A DNA stretch of 64,000 nt from Aquisalimonas sp. 2447 (GCF_012044895.1 NZ_CP050695.1:2820501-2884500); one strand, 5' to 3'; numbered from the stretch's first letter, positions 26,959 to 38,839 are shown. The notes: generated by a model from the letters alone, not told the origin. Made by a program: numbers and translations.

Positions 26959-27168
26959 GACGGCTTCAGCCCTTGGTTTCCGGGGAGTCCGTCGACCATA
27001 TCACGGCCCGACGGAGGTCTGCCTCGCTTGCGCCGGCCATTCGATTCAGGCCCGAGGACCTGCCGGAGATCGTAACCGAGGTTCTGGAAACCGGACGCTT
27101 GTCCCTCGGTAGCCGGAAGACTGGTGGGGGTTGAGACTCGCCGACTGGCGTGCTCAGCCAGCTCCACC

Positions 27169-27325
27169 TAGTGTCCTGTAACCCAAATTCGTTGCATTTT
27201 GCATGTCCTCTGGGCCGCTGAGGCAAGGCCATCAGGCCGAAGGCGTAGCGTCACTACGGCGAGGACCGATAACGCCGCCTCAGCGGCCCAGAGGCAGGCC
27301 CTGCGGGAGCGCCTGTGCGGCGCAA
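27169..27325. mobile_element. Truncated MITE of the TAGTGTCC family
   Basis: The left end, CTAGTGTCCTGTAACCC, again lies at a CTAG. An 18-bp perfect inverted repeat (CCTCTGGGCCGCTGAGGC at 27207-27224 against 27277-27294) encloses CGAAGGCGTAGCGTCACTAC, the same inner hairpin found in reverse orientation in the 26395 element. The right terminal repeat is missing; the sequence runs into the HepT remnant. GAGCGCCTGTGCGGC near 27308 is also found in the 63520 element. Confidence 0.7.
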
Positions 27326-27487
27326 TTCGGGAAGCTTGCTGGATGCGATGCACCAGACGTTGGGATCGCCAACATCCGCGTAGGCGTGGACCAGGATGTT
27401 ACGGAAGGCAATGATGCGCCGGTATTCGGGGATACGCGCCACGATCCGTCGCCACAAACACATCGTAAAGATACTTCCTCGGGTCAC
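27254..27487 (-). pseudogene. HepT-like (DUF86) toxin remnant
   Basis: The minus strand encodes the C-terminal part of a HepT-family HEPN toxin: IPEYRRIIAFRNILVHAYAD followed by VW and SSKLPELRR. RNILVHAY is the catalytic RX4HXY motif. The first residues in a neighbouring frame (DPRKYLYDVFVAT) look like the native N-terminus, so about 60-70 residues between them are deleted; the last residues are replaced by the MITE. The GTG at 27487 overlaps the TGA of the upstream MNT-like fragment, the normal coupling in MntA/HepT type VII toxin-antitoxin pairs. Not functional as it stands. Confidence 0.65.
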
Positions 27488-27585
27488 GCCGCATAGACCA
27501 CCGCGTTATCTCGCTCGATTTCCTGCCGGAGGTACAAGTTACTGATGCTCCGCTCCGTCACGAGATCGACTTCGCGCTGCAACAC
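27484..27585 (-). pseudogene. MNT-type nucleotidyltransferase (antitoxin) C-terminal fragment
   Basis: VLQREVDLVTERSISNLYLR followed by QEIERDNAVVYAA and a stop fits the C-terminal end of minimal nucleotidyltransferases that pair with HepT (pattern VDLVTxxxLSxxxRxxxxREAVYA). The N-terminal GSRARG catalytic part is absent, and the upstream sequence does not resemble the family. It overlaps the HepT remnant by 4 bp. The 27586-27848 stretch upstream holds no gene I recognise. Confidence 0.55.
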
Positions 27586-27848
27586 GCACGTGGCCTTCGC
27601 GGACCTGGCGTTATTGCAGCGGGCACAGCAGGGCTTCATGGCGGGCGTCCAGTGCATGGCAGGCGGCGCCGGTAATGCGGCATCGCGAGCCAACCCTGCT
27701 CAGGGCCTGACAGCGGCGGTAGGACGATTCAATTGCAGACATGGCCTTCTCCTGTCGCTGTGGTGGACAGGGAAGGCCAGACTGTGACTTCTGCGTGACT
27801 CGTCGGCTTGATAGCCTTCGGGCTAGAACCGTAAGCCACCGATTTGAT

Positions 27849-27925
<77 letters not shown>

Positions 27926-27981
27926 AAGCACCGGAATGGTACACAAAACGCGGCGCCGGGCCAAGCCGCGCCGCAGGTGAA

Positions 27982-28338
27982 TCAGCGCTTGAGCGCTTGG
28001 GCGATTTCCTCCAGCTCCAGCCGGACCTGGTGGATAACCTGCTGGCTCTGGTTCAGGTCTTCCTTCGCACCTTCACCGGAGAGCCTCTGCCGGGCACCGC
28101 CGATGGTGAAGCCCTCCTCATACAACAGGGAACGGATCTGGCGGATGAGAATCACGTCCTGACGCTGATAGTAGCGGCGGTTGCCGCGACGCTTCACGGG
28201 CTTTACCTGGGGAAACTCCTGCTCCCAGTAGCGCAGCACATGCGGCTTCACCGCGCACAGTTCGCTGACCTCGCCAATGGTGAAATACCGCTTGGCAGGG
28301 ATCGGCGGAAGCTCGTCGTTATTCCCGGGTTCCAGCAT
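27982..28338 (-). CDS. MerR-family transcriptional regulator
   Basis: A 118-residue regulator. The winged helix-turn-helix is at residues ~17-60 ([20 protein letters not shown] with [20 protein letters not shown]), followed by a short coiled-coil ([18 protein letters not shown]). No metal-binding Cys residues are present, so it is not a metal sensor of the classical type. It overlaps the 3' end of ihfA by 20 bp and precedes tRNA-Pro. This MerR gene after ihfA is a conserved gammaproteobacterial arrangement; its targets are not known. Confidence 0.9.
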   Translation of the reverse strand: MLEPGNNDELPPIPAKRYFTIGEVSELCAVKPHVLRYWEQEFPQVKPVKRRGNRRYYQRQDVILIRQIRSLLYEEGFTIGGARQRLSGEGAKEDLNQSQQVIHQVRLELEEIAQALKR

Positions 28339-28618
28339 ATGCCTCTACTCGCGCCTTGAGTTTCTGCCCGGGCCGGAAGGTGACCACCCGCCGTGCGGAG
28401 ATGGGGATCTCCTCACCGGTCTTGGGGTTGCGTCCCGGCCGCTCGCTCTTGTCCCTGAGATCGAAATTACCGAACCCGGAGAGTTTGACCGCCGTGCCAT
28501 CTTCCAGAGACTGGCGGATTTCTTCGAAGAAGCACTCCACCAGTTCCTTGGCCTCGCGTTTGTTCAAGCCAACTTCTTCAAACAGGCGCTCGGCCATGTC
28601 TGCCTTGGTCAATGCCAT
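28319..28618 (-). CDS. ihfA: Integration host factor subunit alpha
   Basis: A 99-residue HU/IHF-fold DNA-bending protein. It starts [20 protein letters not shown] and has the beta-arm segment [20 protein letters not shown] with the conserved Pro that intercalates DNA, followed by [16 protein letters not shown]. Length and motifs are those of IhfA. It lies 4 bp after pheT and overlaps merR, so it belongs to the pheST-ihfA operon as in E. coli. Confidence 0.97.
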   Translation of the reverse strand: MALTKADMAERLFEEVGLNKREAKELVECFFEEIRQSLEDGTAVKLSGFGNFDLRDKSERPGRNPKTGEEIPISARRVVTFRPGQKLKARVEAYAGTRE

Positions 28619-28622
28619 GCGA

Positions 28623-31001
28623 TCACCCCCTCAGCTCGGCGTCAAGCTCGCCACGCAATGCGACGACGACACCGGAAATCACTTCATCCACGTCACTATC
28701 CGTTAGAGTGCGTGAGAAATCCTGCAAAATCAATCCAATACCAACACTCTTAAACCCATCGGCGACGCCCTTGCCCTGGTAGACGTCGAACAGCGCCACG
28801 CCCTGAAGCCAGTCGCCGGTCGCCCGGCGCACACACTGTTCCAGCGCGGCGGCGGACACCGATTCCGCGACCACCACCGCGAGGTCCCGCCGAATGGACG
28901 GGAAGCGGGACAACGGCGCGAACGCAGGCAGGCGCGCCTGCTGTGCGGCCTCCAGCGTCATCTCGAAGACGTAGGCCGGCTCGTCCATATCCAGCTTCCG
29001 CTGAACATCGGGATGCAATGCCCCCAGCCAGCCAACCGCCTCGCCGTCCAGCTCGATACGTGCGCTTTGCCCGGGGTGCAGCGCCGGATGGCGATCGGCA
29101 ACGAAGGAGAATGCCTCGGGCCGCCCGGTGAGCGCCAGCACGGCCTCAAGATCGCCCTTGAGGTCAAAGAAGTCCACCGCCCGGGCCGGTTCGCCCCACT
29201 GCTCGGGCTGCACCGGACCCATGACCATGGCGCCCAGCATGGGCTGTTGTTCCAGTTGATCCAGGGAGCCCCGGAAGCGCAGGCCGGTCTCGAACAGGCG
29301 CAGGCGCTGGTGCTGTCGGTGCCGGTTATGTACCGCGGCCCGGGCCAACCCGGGCCAGAGCGAGGTCCGCATTACCGCAAGTTCGGCGGAGATGGGATTG
29401 GCCAGAGGCACCGGCTCGTGATCCGGATCCATCAGGTGTTGCAGACCCGGCTCAACGAAACTGTAGGTGACCGTCTCCTGGAACCCGCGGTCCACCAGGG
29501 CGCTGCGCAGCCGCGCCAGGGCCACGCGCTCCTCCGGCTGCGGCTGGATGAGTGTCGGTGTTGCCGGACGCGTCTCCGGGATGCGGTCGTAGCCGTGCAC
29601 CCGCGCCAGCTCCTCGATCAGGTCTGCCTCGATATCGATATCGAACCGGTAGGCAGGCACAGAGACCTGCCATCCGCCGCCGCTGTCCACCAGGCTCATG
29701 CCCAGGCGCTGGAGTATGTCAGCGACTTCAGCGGCAGGGATATCCACGCCCAGCAGTTCCCGCACGCGGCCGGAGCGGAGGGTGACCGTGCGCTCCGTCG
29801 GCACCTCGGACGACACCTGCTCGTCCACCACCGGCCCGGGGCGTCCGCCGGCGATATCTGTCAGCAGGGAGGTTGCCCGCTCGACCGCCCGCACCTGCCC
29901 TGCGGGATCGACGCCACGCTCGAAGCGGTGGGAGGAATCCGTGTGCAGCCCGTAGGCTCGCGCACGGCCGGCCATGGCCTCCGGGGCAAAAAATGCGCTC
30001 TCGAAGAGGATGTCGGTGGTGTGATCGGTTACCGATGACGGTGCGCCGCCCATGACCCCGGCCATGGCCAGGGGCCCACGGTGATCGGCGATCACCAGTG
30101 TACCCGCCTGCAGCTCCACTGTTTCGTCACCGAGCAGAGTCAGCGTCTCGCCGGCTTCCGCCTGGCGCACGACGATACCCTCATGGATCTTCGCCAGGTC
30201 GAAGGCGTGCATGGGCTGGCCGAGTTCCAGCATAACGTAGTTGGTGACGTCCACCACGGGCCCCAGGCTTCGGACTCCGGCGCGGCGCAGACGTTCCTGC
30301 ATCCAGAAGGGCGTGGCCGCTGTGACGTCCACACCCCGGATCACACGGCCTACATAGCGCGGGCATGCCAGCGGGTCACGCAGATCCACGCCGACGGTGT
30401 CATCAACTTCCGCGGCAACCTGCGCCACTTCGGCGGCTCGCATGTCGACGCCGGTTAGAGCGGACACCTCACGGGCGACGCCGATCATGCCCAGACAGTC
30501 ACCGCGGTTCGGGGTGAGGTCGACTTCGATGACCTGGTCATCCAGTTGCAGCCATTGACGCAGGTCCTGCCCCACCGGCGCGTCGGCCGGTAACTCCAGC
30601 AGTCCGGCGGCGTCCTCGCTGAGGCCGAGCTCCCGGGCGGAACACAGCATGCCGAAGGATTCCTGACCGCGCAGCTTGGCCCGCTTGATGCGCATGCCAT
30701 CGGGAAGCTCCCCGCCGACCCGCGCAAAGGGCGCGCGCAATCCGGCGCGGGCGTTGGGCGCCCCACAGACCACCTGCAGCGGCTCGCCGGTGCCGTCATT
30801 CACCCGGCACAGGGAGAGCTTGTCGGCGTCGGGGTGAGGCGCGCAATCGATGATCTCGCCCACCACCACGTCACTAAAGGCCGGTGCGGCCGGCTCGATG
30901 CCGTCCACTTCCAGCCCCGCCATGGTCAAACGGTGGGCGAGTGTCTGCGTGTCCAGCCCTGCAGGCACCCACTCCGCCAGCCACTGTTCACTGATCTTCA
31001 T
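28623..31001 (-). CDS. pheT: Phenylalanyl-tRNA synthetase beta subunit
   Basis: The 792-residue beta chain of the (alpha-beta)2 enzyme that charges tRNA-Phe. Domains in order: EMAP/OB-type tRNA-binding domain ([20 protein letters not shown]), B3/B4 editing region ([12 protein letters not shown]... and [10 protein letters not shown]), the B5 domain ([20 protein letters not shown]), the catalytic-like core ([19 protein letters not shown]), and the C-terminal anticodon-binding fold ([20 protein letters not shown]). The ATG at 31001 is the family start; the frame is open upstream into pheS. It follows pheS by 8 bp. Confidence 0.97.
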   Translation of the reverse strand: MKISEQWLAEWVPAGLDTQTLAHRLTMAGLEVDGIEPAAPAFSDVVVGEIIDCAPHPDADKLSLCRVNDGTGEPLQVVCGAPNARAGLRAPFARVGGELPDGMRIKRAKLRGQESFGMLCSARELGLSEDAAGLLELPADAPVGQDLRQWLQLDDQVIEVDLTPNRGDCLGMIGVAREVSALTGVDMRAAEVAQVAAEVDDTVGVDLRDPLACPRYVGRVIRGVDVTAATPFWMQERLRRAGVRSLGPVVDVTNYVMLELGQPMHAFDLAKIHEGIVVRQAEAGETLTLLGDETVELQAGTLVIADHRGPLAMAGVMGGAPSSVTDHTTDILFESAFFAPEAMAGRARAYGLHTDSSHRFERGVDPAGQVRAVERATSLLTDIAGGRPGPVVDEQVSSEVPTERTVTLRSGRVRELLGVDIPAAEVADILQRLGMSLVDSGGGWQVSVPAYRFDIDIEADLIEELARVHGYDRIPETRPATPTLIQPQPEERVALARLRSALVDRGFQETVTYSFVEPGLQHLMDPDHEPVPLANPISAELAVMRTSLWPGLARAAVHNRHRQHQRLRLFETGLRFRGSLDQLEQQPMLGAMVMGPVQPEQWGEPARAVDFFDLKGDLEAVLALTGRPEAFSFVADRHPALHPGQSARIELDGEAVGWLGALHPDVQRKLDMDEPAYVFEMTLEAAQQARLPAFAPLSRFPSIRRDLAVVVAESVSAAALEQCVRRATGDWLQGVALFDVYQGKGVADGFKSVGIGLILQDFSRTLTDSDVDEVISGVVVALRGELDAELRG

Positions 31002-31009
31002 GAGGACTC

Positions 31010-32053
<1,044 letters not shown>

Positions 32054-32096
32054 TCACGGCAGCGACCCGGAGTTCCCCGGGCCACGGCACCATCAC

Positions 32097-32130
32097 AAAA
32101 AAAGGGAAAGGTCTGGCCCACCTTTCCCTT
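32097..32130 (-). terminator. Intrinsic terminator/attenuator between rplT and pheS
   Basis: In the mRNA sense, AAGGGAAAGGT and ACCTTTCCCTT form an 11-bp stem around a 7-base loop, directly followed by a run of T. It lies 47 bp after the rplT stop and 56 bp before the pheS start, the position of the pheST attenuator in E. coli. A mini-ORF overlapping it reads KGKVGQTFPFF. Confidence 0.85.
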
Positions 32131-32177
32131 CATCCCGCATCCACCCACCACGGGCGGATAGCCGGTGGCAGGCCGGC

Positions 32178-32537
32178 TCAGCCCTGGAGCGACGCCTTGG
32201 CGCGCTCGGCGACGGCGGCGAAGCCGGCCTTGTCGAACACGGCCATGTCGGCCAGCACCTTGCGGTCCAGCTCGATGTTGCTTTTCTTCAGGCCGTTCAT
32301 CAGCCGGCTGTAGGACAGACCGTTGATGCGGGCAGCGGCGTTGATGCGCGTCACCCACAGCGCACGGAACTGGCGCTTGCGCTGACGGCGGTCGCGGTAG
32401 GCATACTGCCCGGCCTTGTAGACGGCCTGGTTGGCGATACGCCAGCTGCGGCTGCGGGCGCCGTAGTACCCCTTGGCCCGGGCCAGCACCTTGTTGTGCC
32501 GCGCGCGGCCGGTGACACCCCGTTTGACTCGTGCCAT
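32178..32537 (-). CDS. rplT: 50S ribosomal protein L20
   Basis: A 119-residue rRNA-binding protein with the basic N-terminal helix ([40 protein letters not shown]) and globular C-terminus ([20 protein letters not shown]). L20 organises 23S rRNA early in assembly and, in E. coli, represses its own operon by binding a pseudoknot upstream of rpmI. It follows rpmI by 25 bp. Confidence 0.98.
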   Translation of the reverse strand: MARVKRGVTGRARHNKVLARAKGYYGARSRSWRIANQAVYKAGQYAYRDRRQRKRQFRALWVTRINAAARINGLSYSRLMNGLKKSNIELDRKVLADMAVFDKAGFAAVAERAKASLQG

Positions 32538-32562
32538 GTCTCAGACTCCCAGATTTGATGCT

Positions 32563-32760
32563 TCAGCTGTACGGCAGAAGACGCCGCACGCTGTCATGAT
32601 CCCGCTTGTGGACCAGCGTAAAGCCGCGCAGGTTGCGCTTCCGCTTCTGCGCCTTCTTGGTCAGGATGTGATTGGCAAACGCCTTCTTGCGCTTGAACCG
32701 ACCCGACCCCGTTCTCGCAAAGCGCTTCGCGGCGCCGCGATTCGTCTTGATCTTGGGCAT
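32563..32760 (-). CDS. rpmI: 50S ribosomal protein L35
   Basis: A 65-residue small basic ribosomal protein starting [20 protein letters not shown] and containing [20 protein letters not shown]. The ATG at 32760 is the family start; the frame is open 48 bp further upstream but the extra residues are hydrophobic and not part of L35. It lies 70 bp after infC. Confidence 0.98.
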   Translation of the reverse strand: MPKIKTNRGAAKRFARTGSGRFKRKKAFANHILTKKAQKRKRNLRGFTLVHKRDHDSVRRLLPYS

Positions 32761-32830
32761 TGCCAGTCTCCAGTCAAAAAAACAGCAGGCCAGCACCAGG
32801 CTGGCCATGCAGCATTACGATACCGTTCGG

Positions 32831-33376
32831 TTACTTCTTGCGCGGTGCCAGCATCATCACCATGGTGCGCCCTTCCATCTTCGGGCGCTGCTCCACTACG
32901 GCGATATCTTCGAGATCCGCTTCCACGCGCTCAAGCAGCTTGAGGCCGAGATCCTGGTGGGCCATCTCGCGGCCCCGGAACCGCAGCGTCACCTTGCCGC
33001 GGTCCCCGTCTTCAAGAAACTTCCGCAGATTGCGCAGCTTGACATTGTAGTCCCCCTCGTCCGTGCCGGGGCGGAACTTCACTTCCTTGAGCTGCACCTG
33101 CTTCTGCTTCTTCTTGGCGGCCTGCTGCTTCTTGCTCGCCTCGAACTTGTGTTTGCCGTAATCCATGATCCGGCAAACAGCGGTCTCCGGGTCTGGAACC
33201 ATTTCGACCAGGTCCAGACCGGCGTCTTCCGCCCGCTGCAGCGCATCTTCCAGGGATACGATCCCGGCCTGTTCACCGTCCTGATCAATCAGCCGGACCT
33301 GCTGCGTCTGAATTTCATCATTGACGTTCTTGTCGTCCCCCTGCGCGGGGCGTTTGCGCTTGTTTTTCAGAGCGAT
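32831..33376 (-). CDS. infC: Translation initiation factor IF-3 (AUC start codon)
   Basis: A 181-residue IF3. The N-domain ([40 protein letters not shown]) and linker/C-domain ([19 protein letters not shown], then [19 protein letters not shown]) are complete. No ATG, GTG or TTG is available at the N-terminus; the family start coincides with an ATC codon at 33374-33376, with GGAGG 8 bases upstream. E. coli infC uses AUU, and IF3 itself discriminates against such codons, giving autoregulation; AUC should work likewise. The first plain ATG (33202) would remove the N-domain. It begins 3 bp after thrS ends. Confidence 0.93.
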   Translation of the reverse strand: MALKNKRKRPAQGDDKNVNDEIQTQQVRLIDQDGEQAGIVSLEDALQRAEDAGLDLVEMVPDPETAVCRIMDYGKHKFEASKKQQAAKKKQKQVQLKEVKFRPGTDEGDYNVKLRNLRKFLEDGDRGKVTLRFRGREMAHQDLGLKLLERVEADLEDIAVVEQRPKMEGRTMVMMLAPRKK

Positions 33377-33379
33377 GCT

Positions 33380-35305
33380 TTAATCCTCCGCTGTACCACG
33401 ATTTCGCCGTGCAACCTCCGCCTCCAGCCTGTCGACCAGGTCTGATACGGGCATGGCGCCCAAGTCTTCACCCGAGCGAGTGCGCACGGCCACGGATCCA
33501 GAATCCATTTCGCGGTCCCCGATGACCAGCATGTAGGGAACCTTCTGCAAAGTGTGCTCGCGGATTTTAAAGCCGATCTTCTCGTTTCTCAAGTCGCTGG
33601 AGGCGCGAAATCCGCGACTACGAAGGGTTTTTTCCACTTCGACGGCGAAATCGGCCTGGCGATCGGTGATATTCATCACCACCGCCTGCTCCGGAGCCAG
33701 CCACAGGGGCAGCGCTCCGGCGTGTTCCTCGATGAGAATACCGATGAACCGCTCGAAGGAACCGAGGATGGCACGATGGAGCATCACCGGCTCACGCCGG
33801 GAGCCGTCTTCGGCCACGTAACTCGCGCCAAGCCGACCCGGCAGGGCAAAATCCACCTGGATCGTCCCGCACTGCCACACCCGGCCCAGACAGTCCTTCA
33901 GCGAGAATTCCACCTTCGGGCCATAGAAGGCGCCCTCGCCGGGCTGCAGAGTGTAGTCCAGGTTCGCGTTGTTCAGCGCCGTCTCCAGCGCCGCCTCGGC
34001 CTTGTCCCACACGGCGTCGGATCCGACCCGCTTGGCCGGGCGCGTGGACAGTGCGATGAGCACGTCCTCGAACCCGAGTTCGCGGTAGGCACGGAACACC
34101 ATGTCGATGAACGCCGCTACTTCGGACTGCACCTGATCCTCGGTACAGAAGATGTGGGCGTCGTCCTGGACGAAATTGCGTACCCGCATGAGCCCGTGCA
34201 GCGTGCCCGAGGGCTCGTTGCGGTGACAGGAGCCGAACTCGGCCATACGCAGGGGCAAATCCCGGTAGCTTTTCAGGCCCTGGTTGAAGATCTGCACGTG
34301 GCAGGGGCAGTTCATGGGCTTGACGGCATAGGTCCGGTTCTCGGACTCCGTGTAGAACATGTCGTCGCCGAACTTCTCCCAGTGCCCCGACTTCTCCCAC
34401 AGGCTGCGATCCACCAGCTGCGGCGTACGCACTTCCTGGTAGTCGTGCTCGCGCAGCAGGTTACGGATGTAGTCCTCCAGCACGCGGTAGATGCGCCAGC
34501 CCTTGTCGTGCCAGAACACCATCCCCGGGGATTCTTCCTGGACGTGGAAGAGATCCTGCGAGCGGGCGATACGGCGATGATCACGCTTCTGCGCCTCTTC
34601 CAGCCGTTTCATGTAGGCCTTGAGCGCCTTGCGGTCGCCCCAGGCGGTGCCGTAGATGCGCTGGAGCATTTCATTGCTGGCGTCGGCGCGCCAGTAGGCG
34701 CCCGCCAGCTTGGTGAGCTTGAAGGCCTTGCAGAAGCGGGTATTGGGGACGTGGGGGCCCAGGCACATGTCCACGTATTCCTGATGGTAGTACAGGGCCA
34801 TGTGGGACACGTCCGGCATGTCTTCCACCAACTGAACCTTGTAGTCCTCGCCCCGCTCGCGGAAGATCCGCAGCACTTCCTCCCGCGGCGTCACTTCCTT
34901 GATGACGTCGTATTCCTGGTCGATGAGCTCCGCCATGCGCTGCTCGATCTTCTCCAGATCGTCCGGCGTGAAACCGGCGTCGCGGCGGATGTCGTAGTAG
35001 AAGCCGTCTTCCACCACGGGGCCGATGGCCATCTGCGCCTCGGGATAGAGCTGCTTCACGGCCTGGCCGACCATGTGGGCACAGGAGTGGCGGATGATCT
35101 CCAGCCCCTCGTCGCTCTTCGGCGTGATGATCTCCAGCTGCGCGTCCTCAGTGATGAGATCGCAGGCATCGCGCAGCTCGCCGTTGACGCGTCCGGCCAG
35201 TGTCGCCTTGGCGAGGCCGCTGCCGATATCCGCGGCAACCCGGGAGATGGGCACGGGCTCGGCATATTCGCGCTGACTGCCGTCCGGAAGGGTAACTACG
35301 GGCAT
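33380..35305 (-). CDS. thrS: Threonyl-tRNA synthetase
   Basis: A 641-residue class II synthetase. It has an N-terminal TGS domain ([20 protein letters not shown]), the editing domain with [17 protein letters not shown] and the C/H site [13 protein letters not shown], a catalytic core with zinc ligands in [10 protein letters not shown], motif 2 [20 protein letters not shown], motif 3 [20 protein letters not shown], and an anticodon-binding domain ([20 protein letters not shown]). The ATG at 35305 matches the family. It is the first gene of the thrS-infC-rpmI-rplT block. Confidence 0.98.
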   Translation of the reverse strand: MPVVTLPDGSQREYAEPVPISRVAADIGSGLAKATLAGRVNGELRDACDLITEDAQLEIITPKSDEGLEIIRHSCAHMVGQAVKQLYPEAQMAIGPVVEDGFYYDIRRDAGFTPDDLEKIEQRMAELIDQEYDVIKEVTPREEVLRIFRERGEDYKVQLVEDMPDVSHMALYYHQEYVDMCLGPHVPNTRFCKAFKLTKLAGAYWRADASNEMLQRIYGTAWGDRKALKAYMKRLEEAQKRDHRRIARSQDLFHVQEESPGMVFWHDKGWRIYRVLEDYIRNLLREHDYQEVRTPQLVDRSLWEKSGHWEKFGDDMFYTESENRTYAVKPMNCPCHVQIFNQGLKSYRDLPLRMAEFGSCHRNEPSGTLHGLMRVRNFVQDDAHIFCTEDQVQSEVAAFIDMVFRAYRELGFEDVLIALSTRPAKRVGSDAVWDKAEAALETALNNANLDYTLQPGEGAFYGPKVEFSLKDCLGRVWQCGTIQVDFALPGRLGASYVAEDGSRREPVMLHRAILGSFERFIGILIEEHAGALPLWLAPEQAVVMNITDRQADFAVEVEKTLRSRGFRASSDLRNEKIGFKIREHTLQKVPYMLVIGDREMDSGSVAVRTRSGEDLGAMPVSDLVDRLEAEVARRNRGTAED

Positions 35306-35402
35306 GGGGAGTGCTCCCGACAGTGGTGACCCATACGAGAGGCCACGTGTATTTGGCGCTAAAGCGCAGAAGGCGCGCAGTATACCGATCCGTGCAGGGA
35401 GA

Positions 35403-37352
35403 TCAAAGTGAGACGCCGGGCTCGGCGACGCCCTCGACGCGGTTGCGCCCCCGACTCTTGGCCCGGTAGACGCCGGCATCGGCCCGTGCGATCAGCAGGG
35501 CCGGTTCCACGCCCACACCGGTGGCTGTGGCACAACCGACGCTGACCGTCACCACATCGCGCTGTGCCCCCTCCGTATGCGGGATCTGTGCGGTTTCCAC
35601 CGCCTTGCGTATACGCTCGGCCACCACCACCGCCGCATCGGCGTCCGCCACCGGCAGGATGATGGCGAACTCCTCACCGCCGTAGCGGCAGATCAGATCG
35701 GCCGGGCGATTGACACTCTGCTCCAGGACCATCCCGATCCGGCGTAGCGCCTGGTCCCCCGCGGGATGACCGAACGTGTCGTTGTAGAGCTTGAATTCAT
35801 CCACGTCGAGCATCAACAGCGACAGCGGATTCCCGGTGCGCTGCGCCCGGGCGCTCTCACGCTGGAGGCTGGTATCGAGCATGCGCCGGTTACCCAGCCC
35901 CGTTAGTGGGTCCCGGGCGGCCTGCTCCTTGAGGCTGGAAAGCTCGCGAGCGCGGTCGGCGATGTCATGGAACACCGCCACGACACCGTTTTTCACGCCC
36001 CGTAACGGAGCAACAGTCAACGACACCGGCAGACTGGTTCCGTCCCGGCGCCGCAGTTCATGACGCTCGCTGCGATAGGCGCCGCCCGTGCGCAGCACCT
36101 CCCACCCCGGGATGCGGGTGGGCCGCCCTTGAACACCCGCAGAATCATAGAACAGGGCATTCGCCTTGGCTCCGGTGATCTCGTCCGGGCGATAACCGAG
36201 CATCTGGCTGGCGGCCTGGTTCACGTAACCGACACGCCCCTGCCCGTCCAGCACGTACACACCCTCACCCATACTCTCGGTAATGGCGTCCATCTGTTCG
36301 CGTAGTGCCAGGACACCCCGCCGGGACCGCACCACCAGCATCACCAGCGTTGCCAAGGCTCCCACCAGCAACCACCCGAGCACGGCGTAAGCCAGCAACT
36401 GCCTCTGCCAGGCCACGATCGGTGCGGCACTGCTTTCCGAGGCGGCGTAGCCGATCGCCCGTCCGGCCATGTCCCGCACCGGCACCATGGCCACGGCCAC
36501 ATCCCGCCCATAGGCATCGCGAACCAGAGCACTGACGGGCAGACTGGCGTCGAACCCGTCCGCCAGCGCTCGCCGCAGGGACTCGGCGTGCTGCAGCCAG
36601 TGCGGCAGGCGGGACCCCGTACCACCCATCTGCACCGGTTCCACCAGCCCGTGGTGGAGTTCGGTGGCGCGGAAGATCTGTGAGCCACTGTCCACAGTGA
36701 GGCCATCAGGGAGAACGTCCCGGCGCAGCAGCACATGGTAGAGCAATGCGTCCCCGCCGATCCGCCGCAGCAGCGTCACCAGGTCGCCCGGCTGCAACAC
36801 CGCTTCCACGGCGCCCACAGGCTCGCCCTCGTGCCACACGGGCAGCACCCGACGGTAAGCCAGGCCGCTGGCACTGATCTCGAAACCCTGCGCGCCCATG
36901 CGGGTATTCATGATCTCCACCACCTGACCCCGCCGCTGGGGATTGGCGCTATGCTCCTGCTGCAGTCGCGCGTCGAAATGGGCGATGGTTTCGCCGTTCG
37001 CGCCCAGCACATGGAGACTGGCGCCGCAGCAGGTCCGCAGACTGCGGTGAGCCGCCGCGCCCAGGTTCATCACGGTCGCTTGAAGGGTTTCAGGTGCATC
37101 GGCAGCACCGGGCGCCCCGGCCCTGACGAGGAAGCGGCGCAACTCGCCATTGCCGAGGATGTCGGCAAACGCCTGGTTGGTCATGGTCCGCAGGAGTGAG
37201 TCCGTACTACGCAGCGCAGCCTGCAACTCGACGCCCTCGCGGTTCAGAAACGCCTCCACCTCGCGTTCCTGAATCAACCAGAACGGCACGGCAACAACCG
37301 CGGCCGCCAGCCCCCACACTGCGGCGACCTGCACAACGAATCCGTAACGCAT
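35403..37352 (-). CDS. Membrane diguanylate cyclase with periplasmic sensor and PAS domain
   Basis: A 649-residue c-di-GMP synthase. It has an N-terminal helix ([20 protein letters not shown]), a periplasmic sensor region of about 280 residues (double-Cache-like, containing a CC pair in [14 protein letters not shown]), a second helix ([20 protein letters not shown]), a PAS domain ([20 protein letters not shown]) and a C-terminal GGDEF domain whose active-site motif is [10 protein letters not shown]. The intact GGEEF predicts activity; [13 protein letters not shown] and [12 protein letters not shown] are present. The start at 37352 is where the hydrophobic helix begins. Confidence 0.9.
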   Translation of the reverse strand: MRYGFVVQVAAVWGLAAAVVAVPFWLIQEREVEAFLNREGVELQAALRSTDSLLRTMTNQAFADILGNGELRRFLVRAGAPGAADAPETLQATVMNLGAAAHRSLRTCCGASLHVLGANGETIAHFDARLQQEHSANPQRRGQVVEIMNTRMGAQGFEISASGLAYRRVLPVWHEGEPVGAVEAVLQPGDLVTLLRRIGGDALLYHVLLRRDVLPDGLTVDSGSQIFRATELHHGLVEPVQMGGTGSRLPHWLQHAESLRRALADGFDASLPVSALVRDAYGRDVAVAMVPVRDMAGRAIGYAASESSAAPIVAWQRQLLAYAVLGWLLVGALATLVMLVVRSRRGVLALREQMDAITESMGEGVYVLDGQGRVGYVNQAASQMLGYRPDEITGAKANALFYDSAGVQGRPTRIPGWEVLRTGGAYRSERHELRRRDGTSLPVSLTVAPLRGVKNGVVAVFHDIADRARELSSLKEQAARDPLTGLGNRRMLDTSLQRESARAQRTGNPLSLLMLDVDEFKLYNDTFGHPAGDQALRRIGMVLEQSVNRPADLICRYGGEEFAIILPVADADAAVVVAERIRKAVETAQIPHTEGAQRDVVTVSVGCATATGVGVEPALLIARADAGVYRAKSRGRNRVEGVAEPGVSL

Positions 37353-37591
37353 GGACGTGGCCCTGTCCGCTAGCACGGTCGGCGCCCCGCCCACCGGCCG
37401 TCCCTCGGTTCCGGGCGACAGGCTTATTGCGCCAGCCTCCACCCATTGCGCCGGCAGGCCCCCTGCCGCAACCCGGAATGAACATCTGCTTCCGCTACCA
37501 GGAAGAACCTTCAACCTTCACAGGGTTTTGCCGCAAAGGCAAGCCTCGCAATGGCACACGTGATCCCCTCCACGGAGGGGGTGCCGAGCCG

Positions 37592-38839
37592 TCAGGACAA
37601 CACGGCCTGCGATGCCCCGCCCCGTGTGCCGTCCTCGGGGCCGGCCACCACACGGTTGCGGCCCTCGGCCTTGCCACGGTAAAGCGCCCGGTCGGCGCGC
37701 TGCAGGGCAGCATCCACCGAAGGGTCGTCTTCGTTGACCGTCGCCACACCTACCGTGACCGTGGGACGGATGGCGGTGGGTAGGGCCGATATCTCCATGG
37801 TTGCCACGTGCTCCCGCAGGCGCTCGGCAAGCGCGCAGGCACCCTCCAGATCCGTGCCAGGCAGCATCACCGTAAACTCTTCACCACCGAAGCGGCCAAT
37901 GATATCCGACTCCCGCAGTGCCTCACGGCAACGCCGCGCGACACCGCGCAGCACGCGGTCGCCAACCGCATGGCCATGGGTGTCGTTGACCTCCTTGAAA
38001 CCGTCCAGATCCAGCATGCACACCGCCAGCGGCATGTGCTCACGCCGGGTCCGGCGCATCTCCTGCGCCGCCAGTTCGAAGAACCGCCGGCGGGTATACA
38101 CCCCGGTCAACTCATCGGTCCGCGCCATCTCCTTGAGCTGCGTTTCCAGACGTCGCCGTTCGGCAATCTCCTCTTGCAACCGCTGGTTGATCTGCCGCTC
38201 TTCCAGCAGGGACGCGTACTGCGACCGCCGCAACACACTCAGCCGCATGGCAGTCATCAAACCCACGGTGTTGACGAAGAGCAGCAGCAGCGACAGCGTC
38301 ACCAGTACACCTGCCGGTACAGGTGCCAGCCAGGCGACGGCCAACAGGAAACCGATCCCCAGGTAACCGTTCATGGCAACCATCCAGGGAACCCGGTTGG
38401 GGAAATACAGGTAGACAGCGATGGTGGCCACCATCACCGCCGGGATCTGTGTGTTCACCGTCTCGGGGCGCAGCGGAACAATCAGGATGATTCCCGTCAC
38501 ACCGATGAACACCACCGCATTCACGGCGAGCGGACTGTTGACCAGGCTCGGCCAGCGTACCAGTGCTCCGGCCAGTGTCAGCGCGGCGGCCACCACCACG
38601 GCGCGCAGGGCCAGCAACGCGAAGAAGGCGTCACCAATGCCGAGCAGCGCATAGTCGGAAACACTGAAGGCCAGGAACAGGCCCGCCGCCACCAGCAGCG
38701 ACGAACGCATCTGGCGGGCTGTTTCACCCTGGACATGATGCCGATACCGGGCTTCCAGCACGGCACTGAGGAATTCACCGCGCCACCGGGAGATTGAACT
38801 GGGGTGTTCGTTACCAGCGGAGTGTTCAGCGCTGTCCAA
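37592..38839 (-). CDS. Membrane diguanylate cyclase
   Basis: A 415-residue protein with six hydrophobic helices in the first ~210 residues (SLLVAAGLFLAFSVSDYALL to TLSLLLLFVNTVGLMTAM), a short coiled-coil (LEERQINQRLQEEIAERRRL) and a GGDEF domain with TDELTGVYTRRRF, LDLDGFKEVNDTHGHAVGD and the active motif RFGGEEFTVMLP. The membrane part resembles MASE-type sensors but I do not assign a specific one. It is the second diguanylate cyclase in tandem, 240 bp from the first. That gap holds no gene. Confidence 0.88.
   Translation of the reverse strand: MDSAEHSAGNEHPSSISRWRGEFLSAVLEARYRHHVQGETARQMRSSLLVAAGLFLAFSVSDYALLGIGDAFFALLALRAVVVAAALTLAGALVRWPSLVNSPLAVNAVVFIGVTGIILIVPLRPETVNTQIPAVMVATIAVYLYFPNRVPWMVAMNGYLGIGFLLAVAWLAPVPAGVLVTLSLLLLFVNTVGLMTAMRLSVLRRSQYASLLEERQINQRLQEEIAERRRLETQLKEMARTDELTGVYTRRRFFELAAQEMRRTRREHMPLAVCMLDLDGFKEVNDTHGHAVGDRVLRGVARRCREALRESDIIGRFGGEEFTVMLPGTDLEGACALAERLREHVATMEISALPTAIRPTVTVGVATVNEDDPSVDAALQRADRALYRGKAEGRNRVVAGPEDGTRGGASQAVLS

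Noticed and set aside
26959-27168. Minus-strand frames of 70-88 codons between the hydratase pseudogene and the truncated MITE
   Set aside because: No recognisable family, no ribosome binding site, and they run into the MITE; probably further decayed sequence.
27586-27848. Short frames between the MNT remnant and tRNA-Pro
   Set aside because: Cys-rich peptides with no start signals or known motif; could be remnants but nothing supports a gene.
33554-35329. A 591-codon open frame on the plus strand opposite thrS
   Set aside because: Antisense to an unambiguous synthetase; composition and lack of motifs mark it as a shadow.
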